64,000 bases of DNA from Clostridia bacterium (GTDB lineage: Bacteria; Bacillota; Clostridia; Oscillospirales; Acutalibacteraceae): NCBI GenBank assembly GCA_017409265.1, contig JAFQSY010000049.1, positions 1 to 64,000 on the forward strand. Direction: 5' to 3'. The notes below the pieces were generated by a model. The model was not told where the DNA came from. It saw only the letters and a program-made list of their open reading frames with translations, and searched no databases. Each line of letters starts with the position of its first letter. Position 1 is the first letter of the stretch. The translations under genes and the position numbers were made by a program. This document shows positions 7,187 to 14,540 of this stretch, piece by piece.

Positions 7187-8163
7187 TGATAGTTGCATTT
7201 ATTCAACGTGCAGTTGTTCAGGGCATTCCCCTTTTATTTGGTTCCACTGGCGAAATCATTACAGAAAAAAGCGGAAACCTTAATCTCGGTACAGCAGGCG
7301 TGATGTATGTCGGCGGTATTTCTGGAGTTATAGGTGCATTTTTATACGAGCAGTCGGTTGAAACCGTAAATCCCGCTTTAGCTGTGCTTATTCCACTTTT
7401 TTCATCAATACTCGGATCTGCATTTATGGGTCTTCTTTATTCATTCCTTACCGTTACTCTCCGTGCAAACCAGAATGTTACGGGTCTTGCACTGACAACC
7501 TTCGGAGTCGGCTTCGGTAATTTCTTCGGCGGATCACTCATTAAGCTTCTTGATAGCGATACGCCTTCCATAACCCTAACTCAAACAAGCAATTGCTTCA
7601 AGCAGACTCTTCCCTTTGCAGACAAGCTTGGCTGGTTTGGAGACATCTTCCTTTCTTACAGCTTTCTTGCCTATGCGGCAATTATTATTGCCTTGCTTGC
7701 GTCGTTCTTCTTTAACAGAACACGTGCGGGACTTCATCTTCGGGCGGTTGGCGAAAACCCTGCTACAGCTGATGCAGCAGGTATCAATGTTTCAAAATAT
7801 AAATATCTATCGACCTGCATCGGCAGCATCATTGCAGGCTTCGGCGGACTATACTATGTTATGGATTATGCCTGTGGAGTTTGGTCAAATGACGGTTTCG
7901 GCGACAGAGGATGGCTTGCGATTGCACTTGTTATTTTTGCTGTTTGGAAGCCCAATTTCAGCATTCTCGGTTCGATTCTTTTCGGCGGACTTTTCATTAT
8001 TCACAATTATATTCCGAACTTAAGTATAAGCATGCAGGAAATGTTCAAAATGACACCTTATGTTGTTACAATTATTGTTCTTATAATTATCAGTATGAGA
8101 CGCAAAAGAGAAACTCAACCTCCTGCAAGTCTGGGTCTCTCATATTTCAGAGAAGAAAGATAG
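7186..8163 (+). CDS. nupQ: Nucleoside ABC transporter permease 2
   Basis: Second permease of the importer, 325 aa, YufQ/BPD_transp_2 family. It has LFGSTGEIITEKSGNLNLGTAG near the N-terminus and the coupling loop GENPATADAAGINVSKYK around residue 193. About eight to ten membrane segments are visible. TAATG overlap with the previous gene (one shared base) suggests coupled translation and equal amounts of the two permeases. It is the last gene of the operon: a strong terminator follows seven bases after the stop codon. Confidence 0.93.
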   Translation: MIVAFIQRAVVQGIPLLFGSTGEIITEKSGNLNLGTAGVMYVGGISGVIGAFLYEQSVETVNPALAVLIPLFSSILGSAFMGLLYSFLTVTLRANQNVTGLALTTFGVGFGNFFGGSLIKLLDSDTPSITLTQTSNCFKQTLPFADKLGWFGDIFLSYSFLAYAAIIIALLASFFFNRTRAGLHLRAVGENPATADAAGINVSKYKYLSTCIGSIIAGFGGLYYVMDYACGVWSNDGFGDRGWLAIALVIFAVWKPNFSILGSILFGGLFIIHNYIPNLSISMQEMFKMTPYVVTIIVLIIISMRRKRETQPPASLGLSYFREER

Positions 8164-8169
8164 TTTTTG

Positions 8170-8198
8170 CTCCGGTGCATTTTGCATCGGAGTTTTTT
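8170..8198 (+). terminator. Terminator of the nucleoside transporter operon
   Basis: Ten-bp stem CTCCGGTGCA/TGCATCGGAG (8170-8179 with 8183-8192, one G-U) with a 3-nt loop, followed by TTTTTTC. Confidence 0.85.
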
Positions 8199-8201
8199 CG
8201 G

Positions 8202-8230
8202 TTATATTCCCCTGTCAATTTTCATATTGT
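8202..8230 (+). promoter_or_regulatory. Possible sigma-E-type promoter of spoIIID
   Basis: TTATATT (8202-8208), 14 nt, CATATTGT (8223-8230) resembles the Bacillus sigma-E pattern (KMATATT, 14-15 nt, CATACAMT) with mismatches in the -10 part. In B. subtilis spoIIID is transcribed by sigma-E, which makes the match plausible. Confidence 0.4.
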
Positions 8231-8261
8231 TTAATAATATGTCACATTGGAGGGCTGTAAC

Positions 8262-8507
8262 TTGAAAACAGCAGTTGAACAAAGAGCAGTTGAGCTTGCA
8301 GAATATATAATCGAAAACAAAACAACGGTACGTGCTGCCGCAAAAAAATTCGGTGTATCAAAAAGTACTGTTTTTGTTGATGTATCGGAAAGACTTAAGA
8401 AATTCAACCCCGGACTATATAATGATGTCAGAAAAATTCTTGATGTAAACAAAGCAGAAAGACACATCAGGGGCGGAATGGCAACAAAGCAAAAATTTTC
8501 AAAATAA
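8262..8507 (+). CDS. spoIIID: Sporulation transcriptional regulator SpoIIID
   Basis: Small helix-turn-helix regulator that acts in the mother cell after engulfment starts, switching genes on or off after sigma-E. The product is 81 aa from a TTG start at 8262, chosen because GGAGGG lies 7 nt upstream and the B. subtilis protein begins at the same distance before the HTH. A longer in-frame reading from 8247 would start inside that SD. The HTH region is TTVRAAAKKFGVSKSTVFVDVSERL (about residues 21-45), and the basic tail AERHIRGGMATKQKFSK, needed for DNA binding in the family, is well kept. It is monocistronic. Confidence 0.95.
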   Translation: MKTAVEQRAVELAEYIIENKTTVRAAAKKFGVSKSTVFVDVSERLKKFNPGLYNDVRKILDVNKAERHIRGGMATKQKFSK

Positions 8508-8519
8508 TTGATTATATTG

Positions 8520-8548
8520 TTGAATTTGATAAAAACATATGATAAAAT
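8520..8548 (+). promoter_or_regulatory. Promoter of the Gfo/Idh gene at 8598
   Basis: TTGAAT (8520-8525), 17 nt, TAAAAT (8543-8548). Confidence 0.6.
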
Positions 8549-8597
8549 TAAAAAAAGTCGGGGGTAACCCTGAATTTTACGAGAAAGGACCATTAAA

Positions 8598-9611
8598 ATG
8601 AAGCAACTTAAAATCGGCATCATTGGTGCCGGCAGAATCGGTTCCCTTCATGCAAAGTCGATTACATATAATGTACCGACTGCAACAGTTGTCGGAATCA
8701 CAGATGTTTTCAATGCAAATGCAGAAAAGGTAGCTGCAGAGCTCAATATTCCCAAGATTTATGATGATTACAAGCAAATGCTTGCTGACCCCGAAGTTGA
8801 GGCTGTTCTTGTTTGTTCTTCAACTGATACTCACGCTGATATCGCTATTGAAGCAGCAGAAGCAGGAAAGCATATTTTTTGCGAAAAGCCCGTTGACCTT
8901 ACTCCGGAAAAGGTTAATGCTGTTATTGATGCTGTTGCAAAGGCAGGAGTTAAGCTTCAGGTTGGCTTTAACCGCCGCTTTGACCATAACTTTGCAAACG
9001 TCAGAGCAATGGTTAATGAAGGTAAAATCGGCGATGTTCATATCGTAAAAATCACTTCAAGAGACCCCGCTCCCCCACCGGCAGAATATTCGGCAGTCAG
9101 CGGCGGTATGTTTCTTGATATGACAATTCATGATTTTGATATGGCTCGTTTCCTTGCTGGCAGCGAGGTTACAGAGGTTTATGCAAATGCAACATGCCTT
9201 GTTGACCCTGCAATCGGCGAAGCAGGCGATGTTGATACAGCCGTTATCAGCCTTAAGTTTGAAAACGGCGCGGTCGGCGTAATTGATAACAGCAGACGCG
9301 CTGCATACGGCTATGACCAGAGAATCGAAGTTTTCGGCAGCAAAGGCGCAGCTGTTGCATCAAATGATACACCTACAAACGTTGTTTTTATGGGCGAGGA
9401 CGGTGTTGTTGCAGATAAGCCTCTCTATTTCTTCCTTGAAAGATATATGCAATCCTTCAGAGATGAAATGCTTCAGTTTGTTGATGCTGTTATTGAGGAT
9501 AAAGCAACTCCTACCACCGGTGAGGACGGCCTTAACTCAATTCTTGTTGCTCTTGCAGCAAAGAAATCAGTTGCAGAAGGCAGACCTGTTAAGCTTTCTG
9601 AAATGATGTAA
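8598..9611 (+). CDS. Inositol 2-dehydrogenase-like Gfo/Idh/MocA oxidoreductase
   Basis: NAD-dependent sugar or cyclitol dehydrogenase of 337 aa. The N-terminal Rossmann fold starts IGIIGAGRIGSLHAKS (GxGxxG, residues 6-21); the EKP motif GKHIFCEKPVDLT, whose Lys is catalytic in this family, is at about 92-104; and MTIHDFDMARFLAGSEVTEV (about 175-195) contains the Asp/His pair of inositol dehydrogenases (IHDFD). These features and the length fit IolG best, but no other inositol catabolic gene lies nearby, so the substrate is uncertain. SD GAGAAAGGA is in place. It is a single-gene unit ending at a hairpin. Confidence 0.85.
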   Translation: MKQLKIGIIGAGRIGSLHAKSITYNVPTATVVGITDVFNANAEKVAAELNIPKIYDDYKQMLADPEVEAVLVCSSTDTHADIAIEAAEAGKHIFCEKPVDLTPEKVNAVIDAVAKAGVKLQVGFNRRFDHNFANVRAMVNEGKIGDVHIVKITSRDPAPPPAEYSAVSGGMFLDMTIHDFDMARFLAGSEVTEVYANATCLVDPAIGEAGDVDTAVISLKFENGAVGVIDNSRRAAYGYDQRIEVFGSKGAAVASNDTPTNVVFMGEDGVVADKPLYFFLERYMQSFRDEMLQFVDAVIEDKATPTTGEDGLNSILVALAAKKSVAEGRPVKLSEMM

Positions 9612-9617
9612 AAATCT

Positions 9618-9644
9618 AAAGCTCCGGAATAAAACCGGAGCTTT
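9618..9644 (+). terminator. Hairpin after the inositol dehydrogenase-like gene
   Basis: Ten-bp perfect stem AAAGCTCCGG/CCGGAGCTTT (9618-9627 with 9635-9644). The T run after the stem is only three bases, so some transcription may reach the GDPD gene, whose SD starts 10 nt later. Confidence 0.65.
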
Positions 9645-9666
9645 AAAATGTATGGAGGCAATTTTA

Positions 9667-10659
9667 ATGCTTATCAAAATTTTAATTGCATTTGCCGGGT
9701 TTATCGGATTTATGCTTGTTTTTAATATCTTTCTGATTATTGTCGGCTTAATCGGTTCAGTTATTCCTATCAAAGAAAAGCATTTTAAAGGACCGAAAAA
9801 TCCGCTTATCATGACTGACAACAAAGCACTTGTTGCTGCTCATCGTTCAGGTGCAAAAATCGCTCCTGAAAATACCCTTATGGCTTTTCAGGCTTGTGCA
9901 GAGAGCAAAGATTTTGATGTTGACCTTTTTGAATTTGATTTAAGACGTTCAAAAGACGGCAAACTTATAATCGTTCACGACAAAACACTTGACAGAACAA
10001 CCAATGCTTGCGAACATTTCAATGAAACGGAAGTTTATGTCGAAAATAAGACATATGCGGAAATTCGAGAGCTTAATCTTGGCGAAAATTACAAGGATTC
10101 AAACGGAAATTATCCTTACCGCGGTCTTCGCGGCGATGATATTCCCGATAATCTGCGTGCAATAGATATTGAAGAAATCTTTGATTATCTTGAAAGCAAG
10201 AAAAAATACCTTTACAGCATAGATATTAAAAATGGAAAAGAGCTCGGCAAAACCGCTGCTGACGAATTTCACGAAATTCTAAAAAAGCGTAATATGCTTG
10301 ACCAAGTAATTTTTGCTACATTCCATCAGGAAATTACAAACTATGTTGACAAAACATACCCCGATTTCAACCGTTCGGCAAGCAGACTCGACTTCTTCCT
10401 TTTCTATATTGCAGCTTCATTCAATCTTCCACTAAAAAAGGAATGGATTAAATTCAATGTACTCCAGATTCCGGCAAATCAGTTTGTTATTGTCAGACCT
10501 GCTTCAAAAAGATTTGTTACCTATGCGCACAATTTGGGTATTGCCGTTCAGTACTGGACCGTCAATGATGCAAAAGAAATCAAACGTATCAACGATATCG
10601 GCGCTGATTGCATCATGTCAGACCTTCCCGACCTGGCATACAAAATTATCAAGGGCTGA
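9667..10659 (+). CDS. Membrane-anchored glycerophosphodiester phosphodiesterase
   Basis: Hydrolyses glycerophosphodiesters to glycerol-3-phosphate and an alcohol. The ATG at 9667 was chosen because GGAGG stands 8 nt upstream; the in-frame ATG at 9652 overlaps that SD. The 330-aa protein has one N-terminal membrane segment (residues 2-30), then the GDPD TIM barrel: VAAHRSGAKIAPENTL (catalytic His and Glu), FEFDLRRSKDGKLIIVHD (metal ligands Glu/Asp and second His), LYSIDIKNG, and AVQYWTVNDAKEI near the end. All catalytic residues are present. The 3' end overlaps the convergent lipoprotein gene by 11 bp. The anchor suggests action on released lipid head groups or teichoic acid pieces at the membrane. 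Confidence 0.88.
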   Translation: MLIKILIAFAGFIGFMLVFNIFLIIVGLIGSVIPIKEKHFKGPKNPLIMTDNKALVAAHRSGAKIAPENTLMAFQACAESKDFDVDLFEFDLRRSKDGKLIIVHDKTLDRTTNACEHFNETEVYVENKTYAEIRELNLGENYKDSNGNYPYRGLRGDDIPDNLRAIDIEEIFDYLESKKKYLYSIDIKNGKELGKTAADEFHEILKKRNMLDQVIFATFHQEITNYVDKTYPDFNRSASRLDFFLFYIAASFNLPLKKEWIKFNVLQIPANQFVIVRPASKRFVTYAHNLGIAVQYWTVNDAKEIKRINDIGADCIMSDLPDLAYKIIKG

Positions 10660-11149
10660 AGTTATTCGGCTTAAGAGTCATTTCAGCATCGGTTTGAGTT
10701 GAAAGCTTTACACTCTCAATGCTGAAATACAGACCTTTTTCAGAAACGGCGGAAGAATATCTGTACCATTGAGAATTATAATAATTCCATTCTTCTGAAA
10801 AAAGAGATGATAAGATTTCATCGATCTTTTCGTTCGGCGCAAATGTTTTAATAACTGTTTCGGTCATTGATTTAAAATTTTCTGTCTTGCTTGTTTCCGT
10901 ACATGCAAGACAGATTTTTTTTGCGTTTCTGCCGCTATCCGAATCAATGCGAATAATAAAATTACAGTTTGATTTATCCGAAAAATAACATATGTATTTT
11001 TCATTCTCAAAAAACTCATTTTTTATTGTAATTTCTGAATTGCTGATTAATCTTTCGATAAATATTTCGGGATTCATTTTTTCCTGCATAGAACATGATG
11101 ATAAAATAACAATTAAAAAAATTGACAATGTAACATATATTTTTTTCAT
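10649..11149 (-). CDS. Unrecognised lipoprotein
   Basis: A 166-aa protein with a lipoprotein signal (MKKIYVTLSIFLIVILSSC, Cys at residue 19) and no family that I recognise. The mature part is a mix of charged strands and helices, with two Cys in ICLACTETSK and aromatic residues near EEWNYYNSQWYRY. It lies 12 nt downstream of the TIGR04086-like membrane gene on the same strand, so the two probably form one message; the SD is GGCGG. Its last 11 bp overlap the convergent GDPD gene. It would be attached to the outer face of the cytoplasmic membrane. Confidence 0.75.
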   Translation of the reverse strand: MKKIYVTLSIFLIVILSSCSMQEKMNPEIFIERLISNSEITIKNEFFENEKYICYFSDKSNCNFIIRIDSDSGRNAKKICLACTETSKTENFKSMTETVIKTFAPNEKIDEILSSLFSEEWNYYNSQWYRYSSAVSEKGLYFSIESVKLSTQTDAEMTLKPNNFSP

Positions 11150-11161
11150 ATCAAACCGCCG

Positions 11162-11575
11162 TTAATATTTAATTTTTTTCTTAATATTTACCGCTATAAC
11201 ACCGCCGACAGCAGACATTAACGTTGTTAAGCCAATCAAAACAAATATTCCTTTCCCTGCTGTTCCTTTATTAAGGCAGAAGATAATAATTGAAGAAAAT
11301 ACAGATTGAATAAATCCTGTTAATCCTCCGAAAAACATTCCTTTTTCTTTTGTTAATTTTACAGATATAAAACCGCTTATCAGACCCGCAACACCGCTTA
11401 AAATTAATCCTGCTATAAAATAAGATGACTGATTAATCGAGGATTCAAGCGCACTTAAAGCAAAAATTGCAATAAAAATATAATAAAACAACGTTCCGAT
11501 AATAGATGAAATTATAATGTGAATAAACGGAATATTTTTTTCATCTTTTTTTGCTGAAGCTATTTTTTTTGACAT
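11162..11575 (-). CDS. TIGR04086-like membrane protein
   Basis: A 137-aa protein with four hydrophobic segments (about residues 16-42, 47-70, 78-101 and 108-130), matching in size, pattern and location (beside yajC) the small clostridial TIGR04086/YrzE family of unknown function. Its RBS (GGGGAG) is seven bases before the ATG but lies inside the 3' arm of the yajC terminator hairpin, and the seven spacer bases are the T run of that terminator. Translation therefore needs readthrough and an opened hairpin. The lipoprotein gene follows. Confidence 0.75.
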   Translation of the reverse strand: MSKKIASAKKDEKNIPFIHIIISSIIGTLFYYIFIAIFALSALESSINQSSYFIAGLILSGVAGLISGFISVKLTKEKGMFFGGLTGFIQSVFSSIIIFCLNKGTAGKGIFVLIGLTTLMSAVGGVIAVNIKKKIKY

Positions 11576-11622
11576 AAAAAAACTCCCCTCATATTATTAC
11601 TAATCAATAATATGAAAGGAGT
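11576..11622 (-). terminator. Terminator after yajC that contains the next gene's RBS
   Basis: Minus strand: 17-nt arms (11606-11622 with 11582-11598, 15 pairs, 2 mismatches) with a 7-nt loop, then TTTTTTT, then directly the ATG of the next gene. GGGGAG at the end of the 3' arm is the ribosome-binding site of that gene. Confidence 0.8.
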
Positions 11623-11641
11623 CTGATTTTTATTCTGTTAA

Positions 11642-12112
11642 TCAATTATCAAAAGTATCGTCTTTTTTCTTTGATTTCTTTCTCTTTGCCTTGCTCTTAT
11701 CAGCAGCCTCTTCCATCTTAGCTTTCTTTTCAGCTTCAGCAGCTTCTTTTGCAGCCTGTCTTTCAGCTTCAGCCTTTTCATTAGCTGTGTTATTTGTTGA
11801 AACAGCCCAGCGAGTAATCTTCATCTTATTTCTGTCTGCACCTGTTTCAATAATAAGAGAATCATCTTTAACTGTAACAACACGACCCATGATTCCGCCG
11901 ATTGTTGTTATTTCATCGCCAACCTGAATGTTATCACGCATATTCTGCTCTTCTTTTTGTTTTTTCTTCTGAGGTCTGATCATAACAAAATACATAATGC
12001 CGAAAAGAGCAACCATCATAATAACCATTGACATGGGATTCTGTGTGCCTGCAGCGCCGGTTGCGCCTGATGCTGCGCCGCCTGCTTGTGCTAAAAGCGA
12101 AATAAAGTTCAT
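11642..12112 (-). CDS. yajC: Preprotein translocase accessory subunit YajC
   Basis: Single-span membrane protein that associates with SecDF in protein export. The ATG at 12112 is chosen because TGGAGG lies 8-9 nt upstream; an in-frame ATG 60 bp earlier has no SD. The 156-aa protein has a membrane segment (MVIMMVALFGIMYFVMI, about residues 29-45) followed by the family motif RPQKKKQKE, then the soluble domain QVGDEITTIGGIMGRVVTVKDDSLIIETG. The tail is a long Glu/Ala/Lys-rich helix ending in a basic stretch, about 50 residues longer than in E. coli. It lies after queA-tgt, the usual queA-tgt-yajC order, but has its own promoter. Confidence 0.93.
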   Translation of the reverse strand: MNFISLLAQAGGAASGATGAAGTQNPMSMVIMMVALFGIMYFVMIRPQKKKQKEEQNMRDNIQVGDEITTIGGIMGRVVTVKDDSLIIETGADRNKMKITRWAVSTNNTANEKAEAERQAAKEAAEAEKKAKMEEAADKSKAKRKKSKKKDDTFDN

Positions 12113-12143
12113 TTTAGTGAAACCTCCAAAAAATAATGTTAAT

Positions 12144-12172
12144 ATTATACAATAATATTTTAAAATATGCAA
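12144..12172 (-). promoter_or_regulatory. Promoter of yajC
   Basis: Minus strand TTGCAT (12167-12172), 17 nt, TATAAT (12144-12149), with an AT-rich spacer. Confidence 0.65.
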
Positions 12173-12191
12173 TAGTATAATTCAAATATTT

Positions 12192-13322
12192 TTAAATCCT
12201 CGTATCAAGCAAATTAACATATTTTGCTCTGTATTCTTCAAAAGTGCCGTTATCAATTGCGTCACGGATTTCTTGCATAAGCATATTATAGAAATAAAGA
12301 TTGTGCATAACGCAGAGACGCATCGCAAGCATTTCCTTGCTTTTAAAAAGATGTCGGATATAAGACCTTGAAAAACTGCGGCATACCGGACAGTTACATT
12401 CGGGGTCAATCGGAAGAGAATCTCTTTCATATTTCTTATTGTTAAGATTTATAATTCCCTGCTTTGTAAAAAGATGTCCGTGCCTTGCATTTCTGCTTGG
12501 CATTACACAGTCAAAAAGATCGACGCCTCTGTAAACCGCTTCAATAATATTACCCGGTGTTCCGACACCCATAAGATATCTTATTTTATCAGCAGGCATA
12601 TGAGGTTCAACAGCTGAAATTATTCGGTACATATCCTCCTTCGGTTCACCGACGGCGAGACCGCCGATTGCATATCCGTCAAGGTCGAGCTTTGCGATTT
12701 CTTTCATATGTTCAACACGTAAATCATCAAAGGTACAACCTTGATTTATGCCGAACAGAAGCTGATTTTTATTGATTGTTTCAGGCAAGGAATTGAGTCT
12801 TTTCATCTCTTCTTTGCAGCGTATAAGCCAACGAGTGGTTCTTTCACACGATTGTTTTGAATATTCATATTTTGCAGGATTTTCAACACATTCATCAAAT
12901 GCCATTGCAATTGTTGAACCAAGATTGGATTGGATTCTCATGCTTTCTTCAGGACCCATAAAAATATGTCTTCCGTCAACGTGTGACTGAAAACAAACGC
13001 CTTCTTCCTGAATTTTTCTCAATGAAGAAAGAGAAAAAACCTGAAATCCACCGCTGTCAGTAAGAATCGGTCCGTTCCATACAGAAAATTTATGTAAACC
13101 GCCCATATCGCGAACAAGGTCGTCACCGGGTCTTACATGAAGGTGATATGTGTTTGAAAGCATGACCTGACAGCCGATTTCTTTTAAATCAACAGCCGAA
13201 AGAGCTCCTTTTATTGCTCCGCAGGTTGCAACATTCATAAATGCCGGGGTTTGAACAGTTCCGTGAACGGTAACAAACTCTCCCCTTCTTGCATTTCCTT
13301 CTTTTTTTATCAGATTATACAT
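12192..13322 (-). CDS. tgt: tRNA-guanine transglycosylase
   Basis: Swaps guanine-34 of tRNAs with GUN anticodons for preQ1 on the way to queuosine. The 376-aa length is standard for bacterial Tgt. Seen are VHGTVQTPAFMNVATCG near the N-terminus, ILTDSGGFQVFSL (substrate Asp), YAIGGLAVGEP, MGVGTPGNIIEAVYRGVDLFDCVMPSRNARHG (nucleophile Asp) and the zinc site CNCPVCRSF plus a downstream His. The SD GAGGAG overlaps the last codons of queA, so the two genes are translationally coupled. Confidence 0.97.
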   Translation of the reverse strand: MYNLIKKEGNARRGEFVTVHGTVQTPAFMNVATCGAIKGALSAVDLKEIGCQVMLSNTYHLHVRPGDDLVRDMGGLHKFSVWNGPILTDSGGFQVFSLSSLRKIQEEGVCFQSHVDGRHIFMGPEESMRIQSNLGSTIAMAFDECVENPAKYEYSKQSCERTTRWLIRCKEEMKRLNSLPETINKNQLLFGINQGCTFDDLRVEHMKEIAKLDLDGYAIGGLAVGEPKEDMYRIISAVEPHMPADKIRYLMGVGTPGNIIEAVYRGVDLFDCVMPSRNARHGHLFTKQGIINLNNKKYERDSLPIDPECNCPVCRSFSRSYIRHLFKSKEMLAMRLCVMHNLYFYNMLMQEIRDAIDNGTFEEYRAKYVNLLDTRI

Positions 13323-13325
13323 AAA

Positions 13326-14357
13326 TTACTCCTCGTAAAAAAGGCTTGAATCGCCGAAAGAGAAAAATCTGTATTTCTCTTCAACCGCAATTTTATAAGC
13401 ACTCATAGTGTTTTCATAGCCGCAGAAAGCACTGACAAGCATAATTAATGTACTTTCAGGCAGATGAAAATTAGTTATTAAACAATCAATACACTTGAAC
13501 TCATATCCGGGATAAATAAATATATCCGTCCAGCCATCATCTTCAGTTATTTTTCCTCTGAAATTTGCAACTGATTCGAGTGTTCTGCAGCAAGTTGTTC
13601 CAACTGCAAAAACACGGCCGCCGTTTGATTTTGTACGGTTGATAATTTCAGCTGTTTCAGCAGGAAGATAATAGTGCTCAGAGTGCATATGATGGTCTTC
13701 AATCTCATCCGCTTTAACAGGTCTGAATGTTCCGAGACCGACATGAAGAGTTACGAATCCGATTTCAACGCCTTTTTCTTTGATTATATTCATAAGTTCG
13801 GGAGTGAAATGAAGCCCTGCTGTCGGAGCTGCCGCACTTCCCTCTTCCTTTGCGTACACAGTCTGATATCTGTTTTTATCTTCAAGCTTTTCGGTTATAT
13901 AATGAGGTAAAGGCATTTCACCGATTTTATCAATAACATCAAAGAAATTGCCTTCAAAACCGAATCTTGCAATTCTGTTTCCGTCGGATAAGACTTCAAT
14001 AACTTCAGCCGTAAGACAGCCATTGCCAAATGTAAATTTATGTCCGACCCTTGCTTTTTTTCCGGGACCGGTTATTACTTCCCATGTATCATAACTTTTT
14101 TGATTAAGAAGAAGAAATTCAACAACAGAACCCGTATCAACTCTTGTTCCGTACATTCTTGCAGGAAGAACTTTAGTATTATTTAAAATAAGGCAGTCAC
14201 CGGGTTTAAGATAGTCAACGATATCTTTAAAACTTTTATGACTGCATTCACCTGTTTTTTTGTTAACCGCAAGCAATCTTGAGCTGTCTCTCGGTTCAAC
14301 GGGAGTCTGCGCAATCAACTCTTGTGGTAAATCATAATAAAAATCGCTTCTTTTCAT
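13326..14357 (-). CDS. queA: S-adenosylmethionine:tRNA ribosyltransferase-isomerase
   Basis: Transfers the ribosyl part of SAM to preQ1-modified tRNA to make epoxyqueuosine. The 343-aa protein has the family features [24 protein letters not shown] at the start, [42 protein letters not shown]-like ([21 protein letters not shown]) and [19 protein letters not shown] near the end. SD GAGGA stands 7 nt before ATG. First gene of queA-tgt. No preQ1 riboswitch was found upstream, and no preQ1 synthesis genes are in the window. Confidence 0.97.
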   Translation of the reverse strand: MKRSDFYYDLPQELIAQTPVEPRDSSRLLAVNKKTGECSHKSFKDIVDYLKPGDCLILNNTKVLPARMYGTRVDTGSVVEFLLLNQKSYDTWEVITGPGKKARVGHKFTFGNGCLTAEVIEVLSDGNRIARFGFEGNFFDVIDKIGEMPLPHYITEKLEDKNRYQTVYAKEEGSAAAPTAGLHFTPELMNIIKEKGVEIGFVTLHVGLGTFRPVKADEIEDHHMHSEHYYLPAETAEIINRTKSNGGRVFAVGTTCCRTLESVANFRGKITEDDGWTDIFIYPGYEFKCIDCLITNFHLPESTLIMLVSAFCGYENTMSAYKIAVEEKYRFFSFGDSSLFYEE

Positions 14358-14411
14358 TAAAAATCCTCAAAATTATTTTTAAAATTCAATTATATTTGTA
14401 TAAATAATTGT

Positions 14412-14441
14412 TTGACTTAATACTGCTATTTGTGATATCAT
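14412..14441 (+). promoter_or_regulatory. Promoter of the asd-dapA-dapB operon
   Basis: TTGACT (14412-14417), 18 nt, TATCAT (14436-14441). Its -10 touches the -10 of the oppositely directed queA promoter (14440-14445). The leader would be about 90 nt, too short for a lysine riboswitch. Confidence 0.5.
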
Positions 14442-14468
14442 CATAATATTATAATAAGTTTTTGTCAA
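14440..14468 (-). promoter_or_regulatory. Promoter of queA-tgt
   Basis: Minus strand TTGACA (14463-14468), 17 nt, TATGAT (14440-14445). Confidence 0.65.
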
Positions 14469-14540
14469 GGCACATATTGACTTAAATTTTTTGCTTTTAA
14501 TGCTGTAAATTTTATCAGATTTCTGAAAAGAGGTTATATT

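Noticed and set aside
14358-14540. Lysine riboswitch before asd or preQ1 riboswitch before queA
   Set aside because: Region holds divergent promoters only; no matching conserved core seen and leaders are short.
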